DNA from: Candidatus Poribacteria bacterium
GTDB lineage: Bacteria; Poribacteria; WGA-4E; WGA-3G
Length of the DNA: 64,000 bases
Reading direction: 5' to 3'
Assembly: GCA_022394755.1 (NCBI GenBank)
Contig: JAGFCA010000017.1
Location: 27,079-91,078, forward strand
Below the pieces are notes generated by a model. That model worked only from the letters and a program-made list of their open reading frames with translations. It searched no databases and had not been told where the DNA came from. Below are positions 44,359 through 53,991 of the stretch, piece by piece; positions within the stretch are counted from its first letter, which is position 1; each line of letters begins with the position of its first letter. A program made the position numbers and the translations under genes.

Positions 44359-44988
44359 TTATGAAGAAGGAACGAGTGAAGATTTCTCAAGATATGAGAT
44401 AACTTCTTGCGCGGATTCAAAGATATCCAGTTTTGATGTGTCAATGACAACTTCAGGGTTATCTGGTGCTTCGTAAGGTGCACTGATTCCGGTAAATTCC
44501 TTAATTTCTCCTGATCGTGCTTTTTTATAGAGTCCTTTTGGATCTCTTTCTTCACACACATCAAGTGGACAATCCACATAAACTTCAACAAATCTATTTT
44601 CAGAGAGTAGTTCTCTGGCTTGATCACGATCTACACGGTAGGGGGAAATGAAGGCAGTCATTACAATAGTACCAGCATCTACAAATAATTTCGCAACCTC
44701 GCCTACTCGTCGTATGTTTTCCTCTCTATCTTCTGGAGAAAAACCTAAATTCTTGTTTAGTCCATGTCTAACATTATCACCATCTAAAACATAAGTATGA
44801 TGTGTACGTTCATGCAATAGATGTGCTACAGCGTTAGCTAAAGTTGATTTTCCTGAACCTGACAATCCTGTAAACCAAATCACACACCCTTTTTGGTTAA
44901 GTAGTTGTTCTCTATCTTCCATAGAGACTGTAGTTTCATGCCAGGTAATATTAGTTGCTTTCTGTTCTGCCAATCGATTTTTCCTCAT
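44359..44988 (-). CDS. cysC: Adenylylsulfate kinase
   Basis: 209 residues. Phosphorylates APS to PAPS with ATP in the cytoplasm. The P-loop GLSGSGKST is at 41-49, the APS-binding [20 protein letters not shown] segment follows, then [12 protein letters not shown] and the C-terminal [16 protein letters not shown]. The length is normal. No ATP sulfurylase (cysND), PAPS reductase or sulfotransferase gene is adjacent, so PAPS may serve a sulfotransferase elsewhere. It lies at the edge of the AT-rich island and has no evident ribosome site. Confidence 0.94.
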   Translation of the reverse strand: MRKNRLAEQKATNITWHETTVSMEDREQLLNQKGCVIWFTGLSGSGKSTLANAVAHLLHERTHHTYVLDGDNVRHGLNKNLGFSPEDREENIRRVGEVAKLFVDAGTIVMTAFISPYRVDRDQARELLSENRFVEVYVDCPLDVCEERDPKGLYKKARSGEIKEFTGISAPYEAPDNPEVVIDTSKLDIFESAQEVISYLEKSSLVPSS

Positions 44989-45360
44989 AAAAAAATAATA
45001 AATAATTGAATGTAATATACATTATATAGTAGCTTTTTAATCACATCCTGTATACATACATTATATGTTTAAGTATACCAGATAGAATTGCGATGTGCAA
45101 ACTATAATTGAGTTCAATCGTGTATATTGTCTTCTATAAAACCCTTATGTATGTAAAACCTGATTATGTGTTTAGATAGCGCGGATTATATCTAATTCAC
45201 GAATAATATCTAAAGATTGTCACTGTATCTCCTGTCTATAGATTTGTAGATACAGACTTTATATTTATTTTAAATTACTCAGTACTAACTTAAACTCTGA
45301 TTTTACAGCGTATATCATAAATACGAATCCTACGTTTTTTAGTAATTCCTCTTTCGTAGC

Positions 45361-45375
45361 GGCGGGTTTCCCGCC
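45361..45375. repeat. REP-like palindrome
   Basis: GGCGGG-TTT-CCCGCC, a perfect 6-bp GC-rich inverted repeat in very AT-rich DNA. A related but imperfect copy lies near 32333-32360. Confidence 0.5.
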
Positions 45376-45883
45376 CGTTGTATCAATATATAATGCATGG
45401 TAAGATACAAGAATCTTTCAAATATATGATTGATGAGATTACCTCTAATATTTGTTGACATGTATGATTACGGGTAATACACCAAACCTATTGTGTGTCA
45501 TAAGTGTAAGAATGTTCAGTCTATCAATCTATTCTGCATAATCTGTGTTATACCATCAAAATAATTACCAATACCAAACAGTTAATACCCAAATTAACCC
45601 AGTCTTTTCGTTAATGTCACTATCAGTACCAAGAATTAAATGAAAAATATTGAAGAAAAATATAACATTACGCAACTAATATAAGAAATAATAGCAATTA
45701 ATTTGACTAAATATATAGCGATAATAACATACTACAATATATTATTTCACATAACACAATTTTAGCTTGAAATATTTATCTTATTATGTTACTATATATA
45801 TTACACACACCAGGCATAATATATCATATACACAAGAGATAAAAAACTGTTGTGAAAATTAAATCACAATCTTATATGTCTAC

Positions 45884-46918
45884 AAACCTATACCACAACA
45901 GGGTTCAGAGCACTTGAAATAAGGATAAAGTAGAAAATATTAAAAAAAATAAAAAATTTTGACATTTTTCAGACAATTCTATAAAACCTTTCAGCAACTG
46001 GTTTTAGAGCACTTTTTCTTCTCTGAATTAAAAATTGTGTTGTGAAAATAAAATAGTGTGAGATTCAAGGCAAAAAATAAATATTTATGAAAATCTTACA
46101 AAACAATCCTAATTACAATGAATCATTTATGTCAAAAAAAACATTCCTATTTAAGAATTGTAGCACATTCTTCCATATTGTTCCGTTCCAGCTTCAATTC
46201 TCAACAAACGATAATGAGAGAGAAATTAATAGAAGTGGTATAATAAACACACATTACAATGACATAAAGCATATTATATTAATACAAATTAGTAAAATAC
46301 AGTGTATGATAATCTAATACAATAATCTGATTTTTTCAGGAGTGAATCAGCCGGTCAATATTATGTTATGAGAATAATAATAGTAAAAACTGAATCATCG
46401 CTCATCAAGGAAAACTACAAAATTGTAACTTTTTTCAAATTTTAGAATTAGCGGTTTAATTCGCTACAAACCCAGACAGGGACTAACAGGAAAGGCAGTG
46501 TAATAACGGGATACAATCCTACACTTTGTAGGAAAAGTGTAACATTTTCTCACATCTAATAAAATGTACTAATGCTCTGTCAACATATTATTGTAGGTCA
46601 TGATTCGGCGATCACCCCACCGATGGCTTTTTATGGTAGGAGGGAATTCTGATTTCCGACCCTTTCAAGACCATCAATTAGCACTTAACTAAGCTCCAAT
46701 AATATGAAACTCCGATATGGGATACAAGCATATATTAAGAAATTAGGCAGAAAATAGATAGTTAATCCGAAATGGTTAGTCAGTAAAATGTGTCTTGTCA
46801 CCTATCTCAATTTCTCCGAAAAACGAAGAAAGGCACACTTTTCGAAACATTGTGTAACATTGAAAATGGTGTAAATAATCCCTGTAACCCTTTCATATAC
46901 TGGCTTTACACCACTTTT
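45884..46918 (+). repeat. Three imperfect copies of a ~32-base motif
   Basis: Copies at 45884-45915, 45984-46016 and 46886-46918. Shared skeleton: AACC(T/C)-T-T/A-T/A-CA then (A)AC-TGG or CAGGG, then TT-AGAGCACTT, with the third copy reading TTACACCACTT. The first and third copies are flanked by inverted matches (CTGTTGTG with CACAACAG; TGGTGTAAA with TTTACACCA), so they may fold. GTGTTGTGAAAAT elements lie close by. Function is unknown. Confidence 0.4.
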
Positions 46919-47555
46919 AATTTTTTTAAAAAATTCTAAATTATGTATCTTTGATTTATGTTTTCCTTTCTGATTTTGAAATTAAAAAACAAGATATGTA
47001 AGGTTTTTTGACGTATATGATATTTCAATTTAGGAGCGTTTTATAGAAGGACATTATTTTTCCTATTAATATATTTAAACCATAATTTGAGAATTTTAGT
47101 ATGACTAATTAGAAATTTTCATCTATAGAAATTCTGGTAAGTTTGAAATGTCACGAAAATGCACAACATTCATCCTTATTTTATATTGGATGTTAGCAAT
47201 GGATATTTTCTACATTGTTATTTATTTCCTATAACGATCACATGGATTCTATCTTCTGATCCTGTATAATGTAATCAGAGAAGATATCTGATTTACAATT
47301 TGTCTACTGGCACATAGAGATATTAAAGTAGAATTCCATTGATATAAATCAGTATTTATGTAATAAATATATACTATGAATTGAAAGCGGAATAAGGAAA
47401 TAGTTATCTGTAACTATCTTAGAAATTCCAAGCTCAAATTTTTATTATTTTTATTTATCGTTGCTAAGATCTGTTAATCTTATGATAACGCCAGCATGAT
47501 AAATCAGAAATGTCAGTTCTCTAAACAATGTTTTGTCCTGAGGATAGCCTTTGTA

Positions 47556-47576
47556 GCACAAACTGTTAGTTTGTGC
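47556..47576. repeat. Perfect hairpin palindrome
   Basis: GCACAAACT-GTT-AGTTTGTGC, 9-bp perfect stem with a 3-base loop, about 95 bases before the methyltransferase ATG. No T-run follows on either strand, so a REP-like repeat is more likely than a terminator. Confidence 0.5.
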
Positions 47577-47671
47577 ACTCTGATGTTAGTTTATAATTCG
47601 GAGTACAATGAGTCTTTTCAAACTCACGTTATGATATATTCTTTTTCAGTTTGGAATCACACATAATTATA

Positions 47672-48649
47672 ATGGATAATAAACGGGCTATAGGTAGATA
47701 TTACACACGTGGGAATCCATTCAAATTATCTCCTTTTATAAATTGGGTAAATAAGGCAAATATACAAGAAAATACAATTATAGAACCGTTTGCTGGTGCT
47801 AAAGACATACCAAATTTAATTGATTCTGCACATTTGGAGTACAAAAGGTGGGAATTGTTTGATTTACACCCTGGAGCAAATGGGATTCAAAAACGCGATA
47901 CTTTGACCGATTTTCCAAAAGGTTTTAAAGTTTGTATAACTAATCCACCATGGTTAGCTCGAAACTCAGCAACACGACGTGGTTTGCCTTACCCTAAGGA
48001 TACTCATTATGATGATATGTATAAATACGCTCTTGATTTATGTCTTAATAACTGTAATTGGGTTGCAGCAATTATACCCGAGGCATTTATTAGGAGTAAT
48101 TTATTTTTAGATAGATTAAGTGATTTTATTTCATTGGTACCTGAAAAAGAGCAAACGATGTCTATAGAGAGAAAATCTAATTCTGTAAATAGCATGTTTG
48201 AAGATACTGAACATCCAGTGGGACTTGCCCTTTTTAATCCGAATGAAACATCTGATGTGATAGTATGGCGGAATAATCAGAAACTGGGTACACTGGCAGA
48301 ATTACGTCATTACCTACCGCAACCATCTCGTAATCGTAAGATAAGGTTTAATGAACCTGATGGGAATCTCGGTCTTGTTGCAATAGATAATACTGTGTCT
48401 CCATCTATCCGTTTTTGCCCTCCCAAGGAATTGGGTGAATATCCAGTACGTTATCATGGTCGTTCAATTACGAAAATTATGGTTGATGGTGAAGTAAAGA
48501 TATGTAAATTAAATTCACGACTTAAGCTCATACGAGAAAAAACGCATGATGTATTTCTCACAGCATTTAAAGGTTTACGACGAGATGGATTTTATCGGAG
48601 ACGGTTGGATTGGGGTTTAGCACGTGCTATTGTGGATGAAGACAATTGA
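47672..48649 (+). CDS. Gamma-type adenine-specific DNA methyltransferase
   Basis: About 325 residues from the ATG at 47672 (a TTG 21 bases upstream is also in frame). Motif order is X-I-IV: IGRYYTRGNPFKLSPFINW (motif X) near the N-terminus, IIEPFAGAKD (motif I, S-adenosylmethionine binding, near residue 38), and TNPPW (motif IV, base-flipping and catalysis, near residue 92). This order is that of gamma-class N6-adenine methylases, often part of restriction-modification or phage-exclusion systems. About 150 C-terminal residues (PSRNRKIRFNEPDGN and following) may recognise DNA. It lies in a gene-poor AT-rich island, 225 bases upstream of a Type IIG-like protein. Confidence 0.82.
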   Translation: MDNKRAIGRYYTRGNPFKLSPFINWVNKANIQENTIIEPFAGAKDIPNLIDSAHLEYKRWELFDLHPGANGIQKRDTLTDFPKGFKVCITNPPWLARNSATRRGLPYPKDTHYDDMYKYALDLCLNNCNWVAAIIPEAFIRSNLFLDRLSDFISLVPEKEQTMSIERKSNSVNSMFEDTEHPVGLALFNPNETSDVIVWRNNQKLGTLAELRHYLPQPSRNRKIRFNEPDGNLGLVAIDNTVSPSIRFCPPKELGEYPVRYHGRSITKIMVDGEVKICKLNSRLKLIREKTHDVFLTAFKGLRRDGFYRRRLDWGLARAIVDEDN

Positions 48650-48874
48650 GCAATAGTTGTTAAGATTCTCCTTCATTACACCGCATAATCATGAAAGGGT
48701 TCTATTTTGATTACACGGGTTTCTAAATACGTTGGTATTAGGTAGTTGAATTTCAGTCTTTACTCATATTGCTTGTTGTATTAATGAAATCTCGAAACAA
48801 TCTGATAATCACCTATATGGGAGAATACAAACTCAATACTAAAGACAACATATGGTAAGTAGGTAGGTAGAATT

Positions 48875-50299
48875 ATGAAGATTTCATACATAGATTTACA
48901 ACATATCAAGAACGAATCATCTCTGATTGAGTTTTTGAGAGACAAATTAAAAATTCCTATACCAAATGGACTAACCCTTGAAAACATATCTTCAAAATAC
49001 TCAAACTATGCACTTGGTCTTAATGATTCTTGTTCTAAACAGGTATTAGATTGTCAGGAACTATCGTTGATTCCTGGACAACCATCAGGAATCCTTCTAA
49101 TCCTTTTTAATGATGTGTCAAATTATTCAGGAGTTCTCCATGCTATCTTAAATACTCTTCGAGAACAAGGAAAGAATATTCAGGATCTTCGTATGATCTG
49201 TGTAAGTAAAAATTACCAGCCGTTTGCTATTGCTAATTTAAATCAACAAAATAACCAAGAAAGTTCTAAAGTAGGATTAAACATTCTTACTTGGCATCAA
49301 AAAAACACCTTTATTACTTCATCTAATAATCATGAAATCCCAGATCACTTCATCTATAAACAAGTAGATATTCAAATCACAGCAGGAGATATCTTATTAA
49401 AAATAGAAAATGTTGGTACCCCGTTAAAGGATCAATGTGATATATACAAAGGAATTACAACAGGATGTAATCAAGCTTATATTATAACGGATGAAGAACG
49501 CGATAAATTAATTAGGAAACATCCTGAGAGTAAAGAAATTATAAAGTTAGGTATAGGAAAGCACCAGCAACAGCAATGGAAACCATCATATAAAAATATA
49601 ATTTGGATTCCAAGTAGAAATAAGAAGTGGACATGGTCAAATGAAATCATAGAATCAAATGCTGAGATTAAATTTCAGGAGACATATCCGGGAATACATG
49701 AACATTTAAGAGGATACATTGATAAGATAAAAACTCCTTCAAAAGAGAGTAAAGATCTTTTTTATTGGGAATTGCCTTTTCAAGAGTATCTCAATCAATT
49801 TCGCGGTCCCAAAATTACAATTTACGACAAACCACCAATTATGGCTTTTTATGATGAATCAGATGCAATAGTAATTAATCCTTATGTACACTGCATAAAA
49901 ACTTCTGATTTATCTATATTGGCTATACTTAACAGCTCTCTATTTAATTGGTATTTACACACTAAATTTAAAACAAAGGGTGGTGGTTGCTTGAATAAGT
50001 CTAATTTAGAATTAGTTCCAATTGTAGCTGATTTTAAACAAAAGCAACTTCTTTCAGATTTGGTACAACAGTTACTGATTAACATTGACAATCAGAGTAT
50101 ATCAGATATAGAAAATGAAATAGATTTGTTGGTATATAAAATTTACGAACTGACAGAGAAAGAAATCAACTATATTGAAGATTCTCTTATTAATTTAGAT
50201 AAAAAGAATGAAATCACTACAAGTAAGGTGTTGCCCGATGAACAGGATAATACTCATAACAATGATTTTGATAGTGATGAGTATAAAGAAATTATATGA
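48875..50299 (+). CDS. Type IIG-like protein with TaqI-type specificity domain but no methylase core
   Basis: 474 residues. The C-terminal half carries the TaqI-like target-recognition pattern: CDIYKGITTGCNQAYII (about 190-206), then FQEYLNQFRGPKITIYDKPP and LSILAILNSSLFNWYLHTKF, and LNKSNLELVPI, as in Eco57I/TaqI-type enzymes. The first 165 residues (LGLNDSCSKQVLDCQEL, PGQPSGILLILFND, ILTWHQ) resemble the N-terminal part of Type IIG proteins, but the central methylase with NPPY/NPPW is absent. A separate gamma methyltransferase is encoded just upstream, so it may act in trans. A nuclease site is not evident. The tail is acidic and low-complexity (about 455-474). Confidence 0.68.
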   Translation: MKISYIDLQHIKNESSLIEFLRDKLKIPIPNGLTLENISSKYSNYALGLNDSCSKQVLDCQELSLIPGQPSGILLILFNDVSNYSGVLHAILNTLREQGKNIQDLRMICVSKNYQPFAIANLNQQNNQESSKVGLNILTWHQKNTFITSSNNHEIPDHFIYKQVDIQITAGDILLKIENVGTPLKDQCDIYKGITTGCNQAYIITDEERDKLIRKHPESKEIIKLGIGKHQQQQWKPSYKNIIWIPSRNKKWTWSNEIIESNAEIKFQETYPGIHEHLRGYIDKIKTPSKESKDLFYWELPFQEYLNQFRGPKITIYDKPPIMAFYDESDAIVINPYVHCIKTSDLSILAILNSSLFNWYLHTKFKTKGGGCLNKSNLELVPIVADFKQKQLLSDLVQQLLINIDNQSISDIENEIDLLVYKIYELTEKEINYIEDSLINLDKKNEITTSKVLPDEQDNTHNNDFDSDEYKEII

Positions 50300-50422
50300 A
50301 TACCAAAGAATAGTGGTTGATTCTATGTTAATTAGATTGGTTGGATAGTTCTAATAGTGAAAATAACACTACCAAAATATTTAGATATTAGACGTTATTT
50401 ATTAATAACACATTTCTATTTT

Positions 50423-50440
50423 CAATAGTTTGGACAGTTT
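50423..50440. repeat. Solitary MITE-type terminus
   Basis: CAATAGTTTGGACAGTTT is identical to the reverse complement of one end of the element at 53523-53741. No matching opposite end was seen nearby. Confidence 0.45.
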
Positions 50441-50962
50441 CTATCCGTTTCATTGTAGTTTTATAAGAGTTTCTTTTTTTAAGATAATTTGGCGACGGTA
50501 TAATTCACTAAAAACGTCTTAATATCAAGAGAGAAAATCCTTACATAGCATTCCGCTGGAGTATGGTACATTATCCTTTGCTTATATAGACATATCGTAC
50601 TGTTGGCATCAGGAACATAATGATAACAGTATTGTAAGATCTGTATTGATTCCATCTAACACCTGTATAAGTTATAGGGTTTGCTCCATCAGAGAAATAT
50701 GTCCGGAACAGTGTAGTATAACAATCCCATACTCCAATTGAGTGTTAATTATTTACCATGACCAACTAAAGTAAATGTAATTTGCATCATTAAACATTAG
50801 AACATTCCCATTGAATTATCAGATTAGTTCTCAAGTTGCAATATTATAAAGAAGGTATGTATTCAGAAATTAGATATAATTTTTTAAGATTACTTGAACA
50901 CATTGTGTTAGTTAACTTAATAATGGTTGTAATTTTCACAACTATTATTATAACTCCGATAT

Positions 50963-51033
50963 ACATTCCGTCCCTATGGGACTCAAGATCATTAGATAAG
51001 TATTTTCTATAAACATTTCGTCCCTACAGGACT
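50963..51033. repeat. Two direct copies of a short palindrome
   Basis: ACATTCCGTCCCTATGGGACT at 50963-50983 (21 bases) and ACATTTCG-TCCCTACAGGACT at 51013-51033, 29 bases apart. The inner part TCCCTATGGGA is nearly palindromic. Related copies occur inside both MITE-like elements. Confidence 0.65.
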
Positions 51034-51268
51034 AAAGAGATACTTAACTTCGATAGGAAGTAGATCTCAACCTTTCTTCATGTGAATGTATTAGCAACTA
51101 AAGTCATTTTGATAACTCGTAATATGAATAAATATTTACTATCAGATAGCATACTTATAATAATAGATGTAACAAGGAATATCCAAGACATACTTAAATT
51201 AACCAAATAGATTTTCGTAATAACGTGACTCCAGCAAAGATTCAGTTAATAGAAAAGGAAACATCAAA

Positions 51269-52261
51269 ATGAAAGTATTAGTCATCGGTGGAACAGGAAA
51301 TATAAGTCGTGGAATTGTCGCAGCCTTACTTGGAAGAAATCACGAAGTCGTTTTATTTAATCGGGGACAGCATGTTGACCCACCCCCAAGAGATGTGCGT
51401 GTAATTCAAGGTGATCGGCAAAACCGTGAGGATTTTGAGAAAAAGGTTAGTGCTGAATATTGGGATGCAGTTATAGACATGATCAGTTTCAATGCTGAAG
51501 ATGCAGCGTCCGCCTTCAGAGCATGTCAAGGTAGAGTTGGACATTTTATACACTGTTCCACTGTTATGACATACGGACCACCTTTTAATGGGATAAATAT
51601 ACCTGAAACTGGTCCTCTACAAGGTGAATCTGGTTATGGGTTGGGTAAAACTGCTGCAGATAATTTTCTATTACAGGCATTTAAAGAAGATGGTTTTCCT
51701 GTGACAATCTTCAAACCATCATACACACACGGTCCCGGAATGAATTTATTAAGACAAGTCGGAGGAGATGGAAGTTGGATAGACCGGTTACGTAAAGGAA
51801 AACCTATATTATCAGCAGGGGATGGATTGAATTACTTTCAATTTCTTTCATCACGGGATGCTGGTGATGCGTTCTCAGATATTCTTGGTAAAACACAATG
51901 TCTCGGTGAAATATACAATCTCGTTCACCCACAGGCACGAACTTGGGATGAATGGCATACTGCAGCAGCAGAAGCACTGGGTGTTGATATTCAAATTGTA
52001 CATGTTTCACAAGAAACACTAATTAATATTTCACCAGAAAGATACAGTGGTTTGAGAGGCAATTTTGGACATACGCAGATATTTAGTCATGAAAAATTAG
52101 CTTCAGTGTTACCAAATTTTACACCTAAAACACATATTAAAAATAGTGTTTTAGATAATATTGAATGGATGGATAAACATAACCGGATTCCAGATAGTGA
52201 TGCAGATGATATTGAAGATCGAATTATAGAAACGATTCGTAACTTACCACGAATTACTTAA
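51269..52261 (+). CDS. NAD-dependent epimerase/dehydratase family protein (extended SDR)
   Basis: 330 residues. Cofactor loop VIGGTGNISRGI (about 5-16), then LFNRGQ after the second strand, and IQGDRQNRE as in extended SDRs. The usual YxxxK pair is visible as YGLGKTAADN (near residue 127). The C-terminal part contains FKPSYTHGPGMNLL and FSHEKLASVLPNFTPKTHI, similar to sugar epimerases and CSP41-like proteins. Substrate unknown. It has an AAGGAA site, and the following PhyH gene starts 12 bases after its stop, so they are probably cotranscribed. Confidence 0.88.
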   Translation: MKVLVIGGTGNISRGIVAALLGRNHEVVLFNRGQHVDPPPRDVRVIQGDRQNREDFEKKVSAEYWDAVIDMISFNAEDAASAFRACQGRVGHFIHCSTVMTYGPPFNGINIPETGPLQGESGYGLGKTAADNFLLQAFKEDGFPVTIFKPSYTHGPGMNLLRQVGGDGSWIDRLRKGKPILSAGDGLNYFQFLSSRDAGDAFSDILGKTQCLGEIYNLVHPQARTWDEWHTAAAEALGVDIQIVHVSQETLINISPERYSGLRGNFGHTQIFSHEKLASVLPNFTPKTHIKNSVLDNIEWMDKHNRIPDSDADDIEDRIIETIRNLPRIT

Positions 52262-52273
52262 AGGTGAAGTAAG

Positions 52274-53077
52274 ATGCAAATTAAATCCGCTTTAGATTCA
52301 GAAAGACTTGACAATGTAGAACAGGATCTCCGGGAATTGGGATACCACATAATCGAGAATGTCATCTCCCCAGAAGAAGCAGATGAAGCACGTGAGGTGA
52401 TATGGAAGTTGATTGATGAAGATATCGAAAATGGACAGGATCATAGTTATGGAGATGGAAAAATTCGTCGTGTATGGGCAATTGTAGGTAAATCACCAAT
52501 ATTCAGACATTTCATACAACATCCAACTGTGATTGCAGTATGGAAACGCATGCTTGGGGAAGATGTGATTGCTTCAACTTTTACAGCAAATGTCGTTGGA
52601 CCAGGTGCACCAGCAGGTGGTTGGCATATTGATTACCCATATTGGGCAATGCAATCTCCATTCCCCGAAGGTTCACTAACCGGACAAACAGTTTGGATGT
52701 TAGATGATTTTACTGTTGAGAATGGGGCTACAGCTTGTATTCCAGAATCTCATAAAACCCTTAGACGTCCCGAGTTAGGTGAAGCAGAGGGAATGGAAAG
52801 TGTCGTTGCTACTGCTCCAAAGGGATCAATAATGTTTACAAATGGTGCCATCTGGCATCAGTCTCGACCCAACAATACAGATTCCCCGAGAGTCGGTTTA
52901 CTGGGAATGTATAATAGATCTGTAATCTATCCACAAGAGGATATGCCACGTCAATTGTCTGATGAAGAATTGATTGAGGAAAGTGATGTCCTCAAACAGT
53001 TATTAGGGAGAACTATTCCATTTCGTGATCCAGATCATGGCAGAAATTACCATCGGACTGAAGACGGTTTTCGTTAA
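52274..53077 (+). CDS. Phytanoyl-CoA dioxygenase (PhyH)-like oxygenase
   Basis: 267 residues. The iron ligands are complete: His118 and Asp120 in GGWHIDYPYW and a distal His195 in GAIWHQSRP. The segment VENGATACIPESHKT (148-162) matches the family signature, and NTDSPRVGLLGMY may hold the 2-oxoglutarate carboxylate. The N-terminus (LRELGYHIIENVISPEEADE) is the typical start of PhyH proteins. It is cotranscribed with the epimerase-like gene, suggesting modification of a sugar or lipid, but the substrate cannot be named. Confidence 0.88.
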   Translation: MQIKSALDSERLDNVEQDLRELGYHIIENVISPEEADEAREVIWKLIDEDIENGQDHSYGDGKIRRVWAIVGKSPIFRHFIQHPTVIAVWKRMLGEDVIASTFTANVVGPGAPAGGWHIDYPYWAMQSPFPEGSLTGQTVWMLDDFTVENGATACIPESHKTLRRPELGEAEGMESVVATAPKGSIMFTNGAIWHQSRPNNTDSPRVGLLGMYNRSVIYPQEDMPRQLSDEELIEESDVLKQLLGRTIPFRDPDHGRNYHRTEDGFR

Positions 53078-53991
53078 TTCAGATAAAGAGTTAAACTAAT
53101 TGAGTAGTGATTGAAAAAATAATATTTTATACAGCGAATCAGGGTATCAAGGTATGAATATCATTTAGACATTCCACGGGTATAATACTGTTAGGTATTC
53201 CTTGTGAAACTGGACGAACCGATTTGATAAAATTAGAATTTCCGAGATATACTTAAGCCTTATAAGACATTCTTCGGAATAGAAACCGTACCCACCGTAT
53301 TAGAAGAGTGTGTATTTTATAAGGTTATAATTCCTACCAAAATACTATAGTTGTCTAATATTACTAATCAATTTTTGTAATTCCCAGATAATATGCCTGC
53401 CCCATATTGTACATATCTACATACAATGCACGTTCTTGTGCAAAATTCACAACCAATCACTATTAGGTTCCTCACACTATCCTTCCAATCCTCCTCCTCC
53501 TAATACCTTTATAAAATAAATTACTGTAGTTTGGACAATTATGAGAGGTTTCCATCAATATTCGAAGTGTTTCTGGCTTTTTCAACACGTTTCTCACGCC
53601 AAATCAACTTTGAGACGATATTTTCAGATCATCCTAAGGAAGCCCAGAGGGGCGAAATGTTTGTAGAAACAGCATATTTGCACATAGAATAAGCCCCAGC
53701 GGGGCGAAATGTGTATTGCTTAAAACTGTCCAAACTATTGCAGAAATTAATGTACCAAAGAATAATTGGCAACCTAATGACGTAATTGGTGAACCAACAA
53801 AATAAACCTGTATTATGAGAAATAATAAAGTGTTCATATTTTGTACACTTTTGAAAAATTGTAAGTAAATATTTATGTATCCCTTATGATTTCGTATCTT
53901 TTGTTTGGCATCGTATTTGCTATAAATTCATTTAATACATCAATAGTCGTAAAACTGACAGCAATCAACAATGTATCCTTTGGAGTATCTT
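53078..53991. other. Intergenic with a MITE-like element
   Basis: 914 bases between the PhyH gene and the WD40-dockerin array. It contains the MITE-like element at 53523-53741 and a short unpaired match to its termini near 53346-53352 (ACTATAGTT). No gene or RNA was recognised, and no clear promoter was picked out for the array. Confidence 0.5.
53523..53741 (-). mobile_element. MITE-like non-autonomous element, copy 2
   Basis: About 219 bases with inverted termini ACTGTAGTTTGGACAAT and ACTGTCCAAACTATTGCAG. In reverse complement it aligns with 27668-27891 along nearly the full length. It holds two copies of a GGGGCGAAATGT palindrome (around 53641-53660 and 53692-53712). No coding capacity. 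Confidence 0.75.

Larger units (their letters stand above)
44989..47671. other. 2.7-kb AT-rich gene-poor island with imperfect repeats
   Basis: No credible gene was found over nearly 2.7 kb; the longest frame (76 codons at 46087-46317) has no domain and the base composition of noncoding DNA. The region holds a stem near 45224-45255 (CTGTATCT/AGATACAG), a REP-like palindrome (45361-45375), three imperfect copies of a roughly 32-base motif, repeats of GTGTAACATT and TTGTGAAAAT, a 7-bp hairpin at 46526-46543 (TCCTACA/TGTAGGA) and a palindrome at 47556-47576. It precedes a methyltransferase gene and may be remnant mobile DNA. Confidence 0.6.
50300..51268. other. Intergenic, repeats only
   Basis: About 970 AT-rich bases with no credible gene. 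It carries a MITE-type terminus (CAATAGTTTGGACAGTTT at 50423-50440) and two direct copies of the ACATTTCG palindrome (50963-51033). No RNA gene or terminator was recognised. Confidence 0.5.

Noticed and set aside
45884..46016. CRISPR-like strings (GTTTTAGAGC and similar)
   Set aside because: Copies are imperfect and irregularly spaced, there is no repeat-spacer regularity and no cas gene.
46087..46317. 76-codon open frame in the AT-rich island
   Set aside because: No recognisable domain, no clear ribosome site, and composition like the surrounding noncoding DNA.
46597..46670. Possible gene remnant around GATCACCCCACCGATGG
   Set aside because: Only about 16 codons stay open and no homology could be recognised; the GGTAGGAGGG string looks like a dispersed repeat.
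44989..53991. tRNA or rRNA genes in the gene-poor stretches
   Set aside because: No T-loop consensus with matching acceptor stem and no rRNA-like conserved strings were found by eye.
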